DNA of 64,000 nucleotides from Botrimarina colliarenosi (lineage in GTDB: Bacteria > Planctomycetota > Planctomycetia > Pirellulales > Lacipirellulaceae). Positions 44,996 to 54,860 of this stretch are shown piece by piece. The notes under the pieces were generated by a model, which ran no database searches, was not told the origin of the DNA, and saw only the letters and a program-made list of their open reading frames with translations. The position numbers were made by a program, and so were the translations under genes. The stretch spans positions 67,670 through 131,669 of the forward strand of contig NZ_SJPR01000005.1 of assembly GCF_007859955.1 (NCBI RefSeq), in the 5' to 3' direction. Each line of letters begins with the position of its first letter. Within the stretch, counting starts at the first letter, position 1.

Positions 44996-45290
44996 CGGCG
45001 GGTTCCCGTTTCTTGGCGCCTAGGCAGGAAAGTGGATCTCCCCTCAGGGGGGTCGCTTTGTTGGGATCGACCGGCTGGCGCCGCGTAGTCCGATTGATCC
45101 GTTCACCCCGGGTATTTTACCGGTTCGGTTTCCCTTCGCCCCCTCATCCATGCAGTGCAAGCTACCGAAACTACCCAGGGAGCGTGTTTTGCGCAAGGCG
45201 TTCCTTCGCATGAGGTGCGCGGAGTTGACGTGGAAACGACGGACGAGCCGCCCCACACCGGGCGGTGGTTAGCTGCAGGAGGCAGCGGCG

Positions 45291-47927
45291 ATGGAAAATC
45301 GGCGATTAGAAACGGCGCCCGTATGGCTGGTCGCATTAGCGGCTGCGGCTCTGGGCATGAGCTGGGCAGTGACACGCCAGTGGTCCGCGCCCCAGGAACG
45401 CGCCGAGGCCGACCAGCCGAGCCGAACCACGGCGCCGTTGCGCTGGCCACTCGCCGAGTTGCGGCCGCTCCGCAGGGCGGAGCTCTCCGCGATTCAGACC
45501 ACCACGGCGCCGACGCTGCTGGGTGAAGCGCCTGTCGTGCGGGTCGATCCCCCCACGTTCGAACCGCTGTTCGGGTACGACCTCGTCCGCTCGGTCTCGG
45601 CGGCGCCGCTCGCGACGGCTCCCCTCGGCTTGCAGGCAGCCGAGGCGTTGACCCCGACAGCCGAGACCGCCCCGGCCGGTTACGCCAACCGCGTCATCGT
45701 GCTGGTCCCGGCGGCGCCGCAGTGGCGTGCCGGCGATGGCGGGCGCTATGTGGTGGGCGTGGGCGTCCGTCGTGACTGGTCGCTTGGATCGCTCGACACG
45801 ATCGCCGCAGCGCGTTCGCTGGGCCGCGCCATCGCCCGGCCGGTCGAGGCGGCACAGCCGCTCTTCCGGGTCGCCCAGGCCCGGCTCTTCGGCGAGCCGC
45901 TCCGCGGACCGCTGGTGGCGGACCGGATCAAGCCGAAGCCGACGATCGCGGCCGTGGCGCCGCGCCTCGCCGGGCCGCTCCGTCCTCCGGTGACGCGCCC
46001 CGTCGCCGTAACGCCGCGTACGGTCGCCGCCGCGCCAACGATCGTGTCGTACCTTGATCGTGCGGACTTGGGTGGCGCGTTCCCCGTGCCGATGTCGCTG
46101 GGCGACCAGCTCGACCGTGTCGCCGCCGAGCCGGGCCACGCCCCCTGGTCGTGGGCGGTCGCCTACCGGCTGCGGACGTTGGCGGGCGCCCGGGTCGACG
46201 ACCTCTCGGCCCACCGCACGCTGCGGACCCTCTCCGAAGCGGCCGACGAAGCGTTCGCGCTCGCCGAGCAGTCGGGCGACGCCCCCGAGGCGACCGAGTT
46301 GCGTCGCGCCGGCTACGCGCTGACACGCCGGTTGGCGATGTGGCGGGCCGAGCAGGCGCAAACGATCGCCGCGATGCAGCGGCCGGGGGGGATCGACCCC
46401 TTGGCCGGCGCGCGGTGGGCGATGTCACAGCGCGGGCTGGGGCTCGCCCCCGGGATGATGCTGGCCGATATCGAGCGGGTTGAGGCCCAGCCCGTTCGCT
46501 TGCGGGTCGCCCGTCGGATCGAGCAGTACGAGCAGGCGCCGAGCACGCGGCTCGCTCAACTGCTGGCGACCGACGCCGCGCGACTCGGCGCCGAAGCCGA
46601 CGCCGAGAGCCGCGCCGTTGGCCAGGCGCTCGATGGCGCCTACCGCAACGCGAACGTCCGTGTCGCTATCGCCGCCGAGTTGGTCGAGCGGATGGTGCCG
46701 CAGCCCGAGCCGGTGACCTCGCCCATCCGCGACCGCATCGCCGGCACGCCGATCACGGGCCGCTCGACTACCGAGACCGCTCTGAGCGTGCAGTTGGTCG
46801 AGGACCCGTCGGCGTGGCGGATCGGCCTGGAGGCGCGGGGCATGGTGGTGTCGCAGACCTACTCGCACGGCGGGCCGGCGACGCTGGGCGCCCGCGGCGC
46901 GACGTCGTTCCTAGCCAAGAAGCTCGTTGTGTTGACGCCCGAGGGTTTGCAGGCGGCCCCGTCGGTCGCCGACGTTCACACCGAATCGCAGCGGCTGGTG
47001 AGCCTGTCGACCGACTACGACCGCGTCCCGCTGGTCGGCAACTACGTCCGCTCAGCGGCCCGCACCGAGTACGGCCGCGTCCGGCGTCGCGCCCAAGCCG
47101 AGACCCAGGTGAAGGTCGAGCGACAAGTCATCAAGACGCTCGACGAGCGGGTGACGCCGCGGCTGGTCGACGCCGAGCTGCGGTTTGCCGACGAGGTCGT
47201 TGGCCGGGCAAGCAGCCTGGGGCTTACGATCGAGCCGCTCGAGCTCCGCACAACCGACCGCCGGTTGATCTCGCGGCTTCGGGTCGCCAACGGCGCCCAA
47301 CTGGCGGCCCACACGCCCCGGATGCGCGCCCCGTCCGACAGCTGGTTGAGCGTGCAGCTGCATGAGTCGACGTTCAACAACGCGTTGGAAGGCCTCGGCC
47401 TCGCCGGCGAGACGATGACGCCGGCCGAACTGCGTGAGCGGATCGTGACGCGGCTCCGCCTGCCCGAGCGGCAAGCCGAGCCGGCCGAGGACGCCGTCCT
47501 CCGCTTCGCGGCCACCGACCCGGTGCGGATCGAATTCGCGGATGGACGCGCTCACCTGACGCTCTCGTTCGCCGAGATCGCGGTCCGCGGCCGCCGTCAC
47601 GCCGACTTCAAGGTGCACGCCTTCTACCGGCCCGAGGTGCATGGCCTCACCGCCGAGTTGGTGCAGGACGGCGCCCCGCACATCGAGGGACGGATGCGGA
47701 ACGCTTCGCGGATGCACCTGCACGGCGTCATGGGCAAGGTGCTCGGCGAGAACCGTCGGCTCGCGGTGGTGCGACTCACCGCCGACTCCCCCGAGCGGCT
47801 CAGCGCCGCGCTGGTCGGCCTCGCCACTAACCAGCTGGTGATCGAAGACGGCTGGCTCGGCCTGGCGATTGGTCCCGAGCGGGTGACGAATCGCGTGGCG
47901 GTGCAGGTCGGCGGCTACGTGCGGTAG
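45291..47927 (+). CDS. Large membrane-anchored orphan protein
   Basis: 878 residues, not recognised. An N-terminal hydrophobic segment (residues 10-28, TAPVWLVALAAAALGMSWAV) anchors it; the rest should be extracytoplasmic. The body is Ala/Arg/Val-rich. An Ala-rich helical middle part (about 340-470) is followed by a C-terminal third that reads as a beta-sandwich domain (VLRFAATDPVRIEFADGRAHLTLSFAEIAV, RRHADFKVHAFYRPEVHG, LHGVMGKVLGENRRLAVVRL). A strong AGGAGG lies 9 bp before the ATG. It is alone on its strand here; the stop opens a microsatellite. Confidence 0.75.
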   Translation: MENRRLETAPVWLVALAAAALGMSWAVTRQWSAPQERAEADQPSRTTAPLRWPLAELRPLRRAELSAIQTTTAPTLLGEAPVVRVDPPTFEPLFGYDLVRSVSAAPLATAPLGLQAAEALTPTAETAPAGYANRVIVLVPAAPQWRAGDGGRYVVGVGVRRDWSLGSLDTIAAARSLGRAIARPVEAAQPLFRVAQARLFGEPLRGPLVADRIKPKPTIAAVAPRLAGPLRPPVTRPVAVTPRTVAAAPTIVSYLDRADLGGAFPVPMSLGDQLDRVAAEPGHAPWSWAVAYRLRTLAGARVDDLSAHRTLRTLSEAADEAFALAEQSGDAPEATELRRAGYALTRRLAMWRAEQAQTIAAMQRPGGIDPLAGARWAMSQRGLGLAPGMMLADIERVEAQPVRLRVARRIEQYEQAPSTRLAQLLATDAARLGAEADAESRAVGQALDGAYRNANVRVAIAAELVERMVPQPEPVTSPIRDRIAGTPITGRSTTETALSVQLVEDPSAWRIGLEARGMVVSQTYSHGGPATLGARGATSFLAKKLVVLTPEGLQAAPSVADVHTESQRLVSLSTDYDRVPLVGNYVRSAARTEYGRVRRRAQAETQVKVERQVIKTLDERVTPRLVDAELRFADEVVGRASSLGLTIEPLELRTTDRRLISRLRVANGAQLAAHTPRMRAPSDSWLSVQLHESTFNNALEGLGLAGETMTPAELRERIVTRLRLPERQAEPAEDAVLRFAATDPVRIEFADGRAHLTLSFAEIAVRGRRHADFKVHAFYRPEVHGLTAELVQDGAPHIEGRMRNASRMHLHGVMGKVLGENRRLAVVRLTADSPERLSAALVGLATNQLVIEDGWLGLAIGPERVTNRVAVQVGGYVR

Positions 47928-47970
47928 AAGAGAGAAGAGAGAAGAGAGAAGAGAGAAGAGAGAAGAGAGG
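47926..47970. repeat. 7-bp microsatellite (AGAAGAG)n
   Basis: About six copies of a 7-bp purine unit beginning in the stop codon of the 878-residue orphan gene. Confidence 0.9.
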
Positions 47971-47976
47971 AGTATG

Positions 47977-48090
47977 TCCCCCTCCCTCGCAGGGAGGGGC
48001 TAGGGGAGGGTGAAACGTCTCGGCACAGGAAAGTCCTCCTGTGCTGAACACGCCGACCCTCCCCTGACCCCTCCCTGAAAGGGAGGGGGA
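47977..48090. repeat. Long inverted repeat, family G copy 1
   Basis: Arms TCCCCCTCCCTCGCAGGGAG...GGGAGGGT and complement, with an inner CACAGGA/TCCTGTG pair. Each arm itself folds (CCTCCC-GGGAGG). A relative is at 58969-59120. It lies between convergent gene ends. Confidence 0.88.
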
Positions 48091-48122
48091 GAAAGACGCG
48101 TTTACCCGACGGCCGAGTCGTC

Positions 48123-48911
48123 TCAACCGAGACAGTCCCTACCCAAGTAAGGCAAGTCCCCCGGTTCCGCCGCCGAGAGGTCGCCGATCACCCGAGCCAG
48201 CGCGTCGACGACCGCTTCGAAGCAGCGAACGCCTTTCTCCGCGGTCGCTTTCGACGGATCACCGCTCCCGGTGTCGGGATGGCAGAGCGACCAGGGACGC
48301 GGCGTCCACACTCCGGGCTGGCCGAGACCCTCGATAGCGAACGGAAGCCGGGCGCCCTCCCCTGCCTCGTCGAGTTCGACCAACTCGGGGTGCGTGTGCA
48401 GCAGCAGGCTGGTCTCGCTTTCGTCGGCATGGTCGCCGGCGACTTCAAAGACTTCGTCACGCACGGCTGGCGCCATAGCGAACGTATCCGCGACGACGAT
48501 CAGGACGCCAAACTCGGGCTGGAGATCGCGGACCAGGGGTTTGAACTGGTTTCCCCCGTGAGCGTTGACGATCACCAGCCGGTCAATCGCTTGAACGGCG
48601 AGAGAGCGGACGACGTCACGCAGCAGCGCTAGCGCCGTGGTGGTCGTGAGACTGATCGTGCAAACCTGATCGAGTTGCTGCTCGTCGTTGCCGTACGGGA
48701 TCGTCGGCAGCACCACCGCCGCGGCGCCCGCGGCGACCGCGCGCTCGGTCGCCGCCTCGGCGAACCCGGTAGCGAGCAGCACGTCGGTCCCGTATGGCAG
48801 GTGGAGGTTGTGCGCCTCGGTAGCCCCCCAGGGTAAAACCGCCACCCGCGGCGGCCGCTCCCGCAGCCGGCGGTAGTTGGTTTCGAGGAGCACGTGCTCA
48901 CGGATCGGCAT
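48123..48911 (-). CDS. Creatininase family protein
   Basis: 262 residues from the ATG at 48911 ([18 protein letters not shown]); longer frames upstream do not read as protein. Creatininase/MftE-type amidohydrolase motifs: [21 protein letters not shown] (metal ligands E, H, D), [23 protein letters not shown] and [19 protein letters not shown]. The metal-dependent amidase substrate is unknown. Confidence 0.9.
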   Translation of the reverse strand: MPIREHVLLETNYRRLRERPPRVAVLPWGATEAHNLHLPYGTDVLLATGFAEAATERAVAAGAAAVVLPTIPYGNDEQQLDQVCTISLTTTTALALLRDVVRSLAVQAIDRLVIVNAHGGNQFKPLVRDLQPEFGVLIVVADTFAMAPAVRDEVFEVAGDHADESETSLLLHTHPELVELDEAGEGARLPFAIEGLGQPGVWTPRPWSLCHPDTGSGDPSKATAEKGVRCFEAVVDALARVIGDLSAAEPGDLPYLGRDCLG

Positions 48912-49045
48912 GGCGAATCGGGGGATGGAACCGCAGAGGCGCGGGCGGAAAGACAACCGCCTCGAGGCGCCGGAAGGGCCAAGAGATGATTTTCGCACCG
49001 CGGGTTGACGAAAATAGCCAGGATGATGAAACTCCAGCATCCACC

Positions 49046-50116
49046 ATGATACAAGGTCTCAATAACAAGTGGCGCCAAGTGTTGAAATCCCCGCAAACCG
49101 TCGTTGGCAGGCTTTGTAAGTCCAGCAGGAGAAAGGGTTTCACGCTCGTTGAGCTGCTGGTGGTGATCGCCATTATTGGCATCCTGGTCGCCCTGCTCCT
49201 GCCGGCCGTCCAAGCCGCCCGCGAGGCCGCCCGCCGGGTCCAGTGCCAAAACCAGATGCGACAGCTCGGTCTGGCGATGCTCAATTACGAGACCGCCATC
49301 GGCCGCTTCCCGCCGCTGATCGATACCCGCGTCGAACAGTTCCGTTGGTCGGCGCCCGCCCGGATCCTTCCCTACCTGGAAGAGGGCGCCATCTACGACG
49401 CGATCGACTTCGAGGCGTCGTACGAAACGCTGCCGTTCAACGGCGGCCTGCTGCAGGCCACCAAGATCGACGCCCTGCTCTGCCCCAGCGAGGTCCGCAA
49501 CGAGCAGCGTCTCGCGTCGGACGGCACACCGGAACATTACCCCCTCAACTACGGCGTCAACGGCGGCGTCTGGAAGGTCTTCGACCCCAGTGACCTCAGC
49601 GACGGCGGCGGCGCCTTTGTCCCCGGCGTCGGGTTCACATCCGCCAAGTACGTTGACGGGATGAGCAAGACGCTGATGCTCGCCGAGGTGAAGGCCTACA
49701 CCCCCTACAAGCGCGACGGCGGCGAGGACTTGCCGACGGTCCCCGACCCCAACGACCCCGCGGCCATTTGCGGCTTCAGCGGCGATGAGAAAGCCGACTC
49801 GGGTCACACCGAGTGGGTCGACGGCCGCGTTCACCAATCAGGGTTCACCGCCACGTTCGCGCCGAACACCGAGGTGAAGTGCTCGATTGCTGGCAATGAA
49901 GTCGACTCGGATTTCAATAGCTACCGAGTTCGTACACCGGTCGATCCCGCCGCCGCGACGACGTACGCCGCCGTGACGGCGCGTAGCTATCACTCGGGCA
50001 GCGTCGTTAACGCCGCCCTCATGGACGGCTCCGTCCAGACGGTGTCCTCCGACATCGCGATCGAACTGTGGCGCGCCCAGGCGACCCGCAACGGCGAGGA
50101 AGTCGTCGCCGAGTAG
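49046..50116 (+). CDS. DUF1559 domain protein with pilin-like N-terminus
   Basis: 356 residues from the ATG at 49046 ([11 protein letters not shown]); an ATG at 48986 is possible. The prepilin signal is at residues about 31-50 ([19 protein letters not shown]), then [28 protein letters not shown]. The C-terminal [20 protein letters not shown] matches the family's H-x-G and DGSV end. It differs from the copy at 41968 beyond the N-terminus. No lipoprotein partner gene is adjacent. Confidence 0.92.
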   Translation: MIQGLNNKWRQVLKSPQTVVGRLCKSSRRKGFTLVELLVVIAIIGILVALLLPAVQAAREAARRVQCQNQMRQLGLAMLNYETAIGRFPPLIDTRVEQFRWSAPARILPYLEEGAIYDAIDFEASYETLPFNGGLLQATKIDALLCPSEVRNEQRLASDGTPEHYPLNYGVNGGVWKVFDPSDLSDGGGAFVPGVGFTSAKYVDGMSKTLMLAEVKAYTPYKRDGGEDLPTVPDPNDPAAICGFSGDEKADSGHTEWVDGRVHQSGFTATFAPNTEVKCSIAGNEVDSDFNSYRVRTPVDPAAATTYAAVTARSYHSGSVVNAALMDGSVQTVSSDIAIELWRAQATRNGEEVVAE

Positions 50117-50133
50117 CGCCCGCGGAAAAAACG

Positions 50134-50174
50134 GCGTGGCGCCGTTCCCTACGCTGCTCCGACGCCACGCCGTA
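50134..50174. repeat. Short inverted repeat
   Basis: 11-bp perfect arms (ACGGCGTGGCG / CGCCACGCCGT) around 19 nt, between the DUF1559 stop and the penicillin-acylase start. No T-run, so not a typical terminator. Confidence 0.7.
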
Positions 50175-50184
50175 AACTGCCGGC

Positions 50185-52425
50185 ATGGAAAAGCTGGACC
50201 TCAAAGCGTCGCGCGTCGAATTCACCGCCCACCGCGACGCGGCTGGCGTGCCGCAGGCCGAGTGTGGGTCGTGGCTCGAGGCCGTCTACGCCCTCGGCTA
50301 CCTGCACGCGCTCGACCGGCCGACGCAGATGCACTTCGCCCGCACCGTGGCGGCGGGCCGTGCGACCGAGCGGATCGCCAACCGGCCCGAACTGCTGGAG
50401 ATGGACCGGCTGATCCGGCGGTCGGGCGTCCACCGGCGGTTGGCGGCCGAGGTCGGGATGCTGCCGCCGCGGATCCTCGATCAGCTCGAGTGGTACTGCC
50501 GCGGCGTGAACGACGGCCTCAGCGAGGTCGGCCGCACGCTGCCGATGTGGGCCGTCGGGTTCCAGCCCGAGCCGTGGGACCCCGAGGCGGTGATGCTGAT
50601 CGGCAACCTGCTGTCGTTCGCCGGACTCGCCGTTGGCGAGCAGGAGGCCGAGCGGGTGATCCTCGAGTTGATCCAGCTCGGGATCGACGACGACCGCCTC
50701 CGCGAGTTGTTCCACCCCTACCTCGATGGCGTCGACTTCGCGCCGCTCCGCGACGTGCAGTTCGGCAAGCAGATGTCGGACGACGCGCTCGAGGTGCTCG
50801 CCGACTTGCCGCGTCTGGCCGGCAGCAACGCCTGGGCGGTCGCTCCCAGCCGCAGCGCCACCGGCGGCGCGATGTTGGCGTCGGACCCGCACTTAGAAGT
50901 GAACCGGCTCCCCGCCATCTGGTACGAGGCGGTCCTCCGCTGGCGCGACGCCGACGGGCGGCACGAGTACGCGATGGGCGCGACGCTCCCCGGCTGCCCG
51001 CTGATGGCCGTCGGCCGCACGTCGCGGCTGGCGTGGGGCGTCACCTACATGCACGCCAACACCAGCGACTACTTCATCGAGGACATCCGGCCCAAGCCGC
51101 AAGCCGACGGCGCGTGGCAGTACCGCCGCGGCGATGCGTGGGTCGACTACCACCCCCGCGTCGAATCGATCGAACGCCGTGGCGCCAAGCCGGTCGAGCA
51201 ACTCGTCTACGAGAACGAGGTTGGCGTCCTCACCGAACCGCCGACCGAGGCGGGCAAGCACTTGTCGGTCGCGTGGATCGGGACGCATCCGGGCGGCGGC
51301 AAGGCGATCGGCGCCTGGCTCGACGTTATCGCGGCGCCCTCGACCAAGGACGCGATGGACGCGGTGCGGCATTCGGCCCACCCGTCGCTGGTGTGGGTCT
51401 TCGCCGACTGGCTCGGCCACATCGGCAAGCAGGCGAGCGGCTGGCTCCCCGTCCGCCAGCGCGCCTCCGGCCTGGTGCCGGTTCCCGCTTGGGAGGAATC
51501 CAACCACTGGCTCGGCGTCGTCGAGGCCCAGCGGCTGCCACGCGAGTACGACCCGGCCCGCGGCTTCGTCGCCTCGGCCAACGAGGAGCTCTACCTGGCC
51601 GACGGCACGCCGCTCCATTCACACGGGCTGCACGACTACCGCCGCCGCCGCATCGACGAGCGGCTCACCGAGCTGCCGCACGCCACGGTCGACGACATGC
51701 AGGCCCTGCAGTACGACGTCGTGAGTCTCCACGCCCACGGCCTGTTGCCGGTGCTGCTCACGCACTTGGCGGACAACCACCCGCTCAAAGAGCGGCTGCA
51801 TAACTGGGACTGCCGGTTCGATCCCAACAGCGCCGAGGCGGCCCTCTTCATGGCGTTCTACCGGCACGTGTTGCTCGAGGTCTTCGGCCACAACACCGGC
51901 ATCGGCCTGCGGCGGATGATCTACCTGGCGACCCGCATCGGCTACTCGGCGATGGTGCTCACCGCCTGCGACCGGACCCTGCCGAAGGTGACAAGCAGTT
52001 GGTGGCGGAGCCGCGACAAGCAAGGCATGATCCGCCGCGCCGCCGACCGGGCGATGGCCGAGCCTCCCCAACGCTGGCGGGACGTCAACGCGTTCCACTT
52101 CACCGACCGTTTCTTTGGCGGCTCGCTCGGCCGGACGACGACGGGCCGGCTGCTCGGTTTCCAATCGGGCCTGACGCCGATGCCCGGCTGCCACGCCACG
52201 CCGTTCCAGGGGCATCTTAAGGTGACCGCGACGCGCGAGAGCACGTTCGCCCCGAGCTACCACTTCATCGCCGACCTTTCGACGAGCGAAGCATGGACCA
52301 ATCTCCCGGGCGGACCGAGCGAGAACCGCTTCAGCCGTTGGTACAAAACCGACGTGCCGCGCTGGACGACGGGCGAATACAAGCGGCTGCTCGGTTCGCC
52401 CCCCGCCGGGCCCGACGGCGTCTGA
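50185..52425 (+). CDS. Penicillin acylase family protein (Ntn hydrolase)
   Basis: 746 residues. Family order is intact: an N-terminal alpha region (ALGYLHALDRPTQMHFAR), the autoprocessing site AGSNAWAVAPS with the predicted nucleophile S214, then ASDPHLEVNRLPAIWYE and VTYMHANTSDYFIED. The family cleaves amide side chains (penicillin, homoserine lactones and similar). Unlike most members no signal peptide is visible at the N-terminus (MEKLDLKASRVEFTAHRD), which is odd for an enzyme class usually matured in the periplasm. Substrate unknown. Confidence 0.9.
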   Translation: MEKLDLKASRVEFTAHRDAAGVPQAECGSWLEAVYALGYLHALDRPTQMHFARTVAAGRATERIANRPELLEMDRLIRRSGVHRRLAAEVGMLPPRILDQLEWYCRGVNDGLSEVGRTLPMWAVGFQPEPWDPEAVMLIGNLLSFAGLAVGEQEAERVILELIQLGIDDDRLRELFHPYLDGVDFAPLRDVQFGKQMSDDALEVLADLPRLAGSNAWAVAPSRSATGGAMLASDPHLEVNRLPAIWYEAVLRWRDADGRHEYAMGATLPGCPLMAVGRTSRLAWGVTYMHANTSDYFIEDIRPKPQADGAWQYRRGDAWVDYHPRVESIERRGAKPVEQLVYENEVGVLTEPPTEAGKHLSVAWIGTHPGGGKAIGAWLDVIAAPSTKDAMDAVRHSAHPSLVWVFADWLGHIGKQASGWLPVRQRASGLVPVPAWEESNHWLGVVEAQRLPREYDPARGFVASANEELYLADGTPLHSHGLHDYRRRRIDERLTELPHATVDDMQALQYDVVSLHAHGLLPVLLTHLADNHPLKERLHNWDCRFDPNSAEAALFMAFYRHVLLEVFGHNTGIGLRRMIYLATRIGYSAMVLTACDRTLPKVTSSWWRSRDKQGMIRRAADRAMAEPPQRWRDVNAFHFTDRFFGGSLGRTTTGRLLGFQSGLTPMPGCHATPFQGHLKVTATRESTFAPSYHFIADLSTSEAWTNLPGGPSENRFSRWYKTDVPRWTTGEYKRLLGSPPAGPDGV

Positions 52426-52854
52426 CGTGCGGCGGCCAGTTTCAGCGAGCTATTTTTTGGAACCGATCCCTGAACGGGGAGCGTGGTCGTTCCAACAATT
52501 CGGGTTCGCGCACGTGGCCAAATCGTTGGTGGACAGGGCCCACGTGGGGAACCCCCGTGGGGAACGAGTCGCTTAACGGGGCCGCTTGGATACGTGCGAT
52601 TTGATCGCGTAAGCGAAGTCGCTTCGGCTTTTTCACGCCGAGACAGCTCCGAACTCCAGTGCAACTCGCCGCGGTGATGTCCACCGAAGCGAGTTGGCAG
52701 AGCCGCTATCTGCGGTAGGCCGATGCAACCTCGCCCAGTTTGAGCGGTGGCGAGCAGAACGAGGTTGAGCTGACCGACGCGGAGTCGGCAGGTCGCTTAG
52801 TTCCGGGTGTTGATCCAATCTACGCGGCGTGGACCAGCGAATCAGGGCTTTACC
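52426..52854. other. Gene-free, lower-GC region
   Basis: 429 bp without a supported gene and with a more mixed composition than the surroundings. It contains GAGTCGGCAGGTCGCTTAG at about 52781, of which TCGGCAGGTCGCT recurs at about 54381 on the far side of the beta-propeller gene. An attC-like integron site was considered but not supported. Confidence 0.5.
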
Positions 52855-54081
52855 TTACGAACGGGGACCGGCTGAGGCGGGGCGACAAGGCAAGACTGCC
52901 GCCATCGTGAGCACCAGGAGGGACATTCCAGTTGATTCGGGAACGTAACGAATCTTTGCGACTAGCCCGTCGGACTGGCCTGATGCTTGAAATGCATTCA
53001 AAGCCACATACGCGTTGCCCCAATTATCAAGTGACACCGAACGCGCAGAGCGGATCCCACCGCCTAACCCGATAGAGTCTCGTAGTTCTCCATGAGTGTC
53101 AAACACGGCAAGAAAGGGCTCGAATCTCGAACTCGTAAAGCCCCCAGCGATTCCGATCACGACCGCGTTGCCCCAAGCATCGACTTCGATAGACGTCGCC
53201 CAGCTTCCGTCGCTGCCGAAATTACGGGTCCATTGCAATTCCCCATCGGGGGTCAACTTCGAAAGAAACGCACCATTGGTTCCGCCAGTGTCAAGACTTC
53301 CCTCGTTATCGAAACCAACGGCATAGACATTTCCAAACAGATCGACCGCGGCATCGCCTGCATAATCGCAGGAAGTCGTTCCTCGTTCAAAGTCCCATTC
53401 AATACCGCCGCTACTGCCGACTTTCGCGACGTAAGCGTTGCCGCGCGGGTCGCTCGTGCCAGTGAGATACATCGATCCCTTGCTATCAAGCGCACCGATC
53501 GAGGGAATCTGTACGTCAATCGCCAACGGTTCGGTCCATTCGATCTCTCCCGAGCTTGCCGTCCGAGAGGTCACGTATCCAGATTCGCCGTAGCCGACAA
53601 CCGCCAGTGAACCGAATTGATCGAACCCCGCTGATACGATCGCTCGATCCGTCTTGAGCTCCGATCTGCTGACAATCTGGCCCGCGTGATCTATTCGTAC
53701 CAGGTTCGGAGTCTTGGAACGATCTTTCGCCACTTCTTGCGTGAGCATCGTGAACACGACCGCGTTTCCCACAGAGTCCGACGTGATCGCCCATATCTGA
53801 TCCTCCAATTCGCCACCGAACACAGTGGTAGCCAGCGGTTCGCCAGCGGGCGAGAATCGGGAGACGAATGCGTCGTGCAATAAGGGGTTCAGCCCCGGCG
53901 GTGCGACATCGGTTGTCCCCGCGAGCAGTACATCGCCGTCTCTGCTCACGTGAATGTCGTTGGCGAAACGGCTGTTGGCAACGGTGCGAACCCACTCAAT
54001 TGTGGCTGCATGTCCTTGTGAAATGACAGTCGCGAGAACCGCCACAGTAGCAGCAGCGATCGGTCGGCGAGACTCGGGCAT
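52855..54081 (-). CDS. Secreted beta-propeller (SBBP-repeat-like) protein
   Basis: 408 residues with a signal peptide (AAATVAVLATVISQGHA). At least six similar blades, each with a pattern such as DLFGNVYAVGFDNEG, DAWGNAVVIGIAGG or DNWGNAYVALNAF, as in SBBP repeats. The C-terminus VPESTGMSLLVLTMAAV... resembles a PEP-CTERM signal in which PEP has become PES, followed by a helix and a short basic tail. Codon use and GC differ from neighbours, suggesting acquisition. Role unknown. Confidence 0.75.
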   Translation of the reverse strand: MPESRRPIAAATVAVLATVISQGHAATIEWVRTVANSRFANDIHVSRDGDVLLAGTTDVAPPGLNPLLHDAFVSRFSPAGEPLATTVFGGELEDQIWAITSDSVGNAVVFTMLTQEVAKDRSKTPNLVRIDHAGQIVSRSELKTDRAIVSAGFDQFGSLAVVGYGESGYVTSRTASSGEIEWTEPLAIDVQIPSIGALDSKGSMYLTGTSDPRGNAYVAKVGSSGGIEWDFERGTTSCDYAGDAAVDLFGNVYAVGFDNEGSLDTGGTNGAFLSKLTPDGELQWTRNFGSDGSWATSIEVDAWGNAVVIGIAGGFTSSRFEPFLAVFDTHGELRDSIGLGGGIRSARSVSLDNWGNAYVALNAFQASGQSDGLVAKIRYVPESTGMSLLVLTMAAVLPCRPASAGPRS

Positions 54082-54544
54082 TGGTTCTCTTGGCTAGGGA
54101 CTACTGGTCAGCTTAAGTCGGATCATGAGTCGATGACTTGTGGCTAGGGGAAAGCAGATAACCCTCCTAACACTGTTCTACTAGGCCGAAAGGGTGGCCG
54201 CCATGTCACACGCCATCTCTGCGGCCTTGCGGATTGCCGTTGACCCGCTCTTTCACCCGAACGATTTCCCAATCTGCCGAAGTGCATCTCCCCTCGACTA
54301 GGCTATGCGTTGGCCGTCAGACTCGGTTGCATCAACTTCGCCCTGCCGTTGCTACCTCGAACTCGCGTCGGTGCCCGTCACTTCGGCAGGTCGCTAACTC
54401 GCGACGGCGCCGCTCACCTCAGTGAGTTTCGAGTACTGGCGATTACGGCGGCTTAGTCGTTTGACACGGTGGGAAACGAAGAATAAGGCTCCTCTCCGGG
54501 TCGCACTGGCGGAGCCAGCGGCACACGCCGACGGGGTTCCAATC
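54082..54544. other. Gene-free, lower-GC region
   Basis: About 460 bp between the propeller gene and the alcohol-dehydrogenase remnant. Short frames exist but none reads as protein. A TCGGCAGGTCGCT segment at about 54381 repeats the one at about 52786. Confidence 0.5.
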
Positions 54545-54860
54545 TCTCGTTCCACCGCGGTGGTCGTCATCCCCGCTCCGCGGTAGTCAACGAGCGACAC
54601 TAACGCCGCCCGCGTTTCAGCCAACGGGATCGTGCGTCGACAAGCCGCCGTGGGTCGATTCCTTCCCTCGGATACCAAGTCGAACAGGGCCGGGTGGCGG
54701 TGGGCTTGGAGGCCGTACCTGCCGACGAACTCGAGTTCCCAGCCGAGGACGCGGCCCATCGCGACGCGGGCGTCGGCCTCGCCGTGCGTTCGGGTCGACG
54801 ATTGCCGCGGCGGTCATCACGCCCGACAGGTGACTAAGTCAACCCGTGGACCGTGACCCA
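54545..54860 (-). pseudogene. Decayed zinc-type alcohol dehydrogenase fragment
   Basis: Nucleotide similarity to the intact gene at 57871-58914 is clear on the same strand. [32 protein letters not shown] here matches [32 protein letters not shown] there, and the YRGAGMT end is kept. Upstream of this the homology jumps to an earlier part of the gene (GCCGCGGCGGTCATCACG, then the GTGGACCG segment), so an internal deletion has occurred. The open frame past the YRGAGMT end runs on into unrelated sequence to 54394. A non-functional partial duplicate. Confidence 0.85.

Noticed and set aside
44996..45290. Possible fluoride riboswitch before crcB
   Set aside because: No recognisable GATG / TGATGA-type core on the crcB strand.
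50136..51803. 555-codon frame overlapping the penicillin-acylase gene on the same strand
   Set aside because: Out-of-frame shadow, Arg/Pro/Ala-rich, no recognisable motifs, while the real frame has all family landmarks.
52426..52854. Possible integron attC site or cassette
   Set aside because: No RYYYAAC / GTTRRRY pair in the required arrangement; only a short repeated motif.
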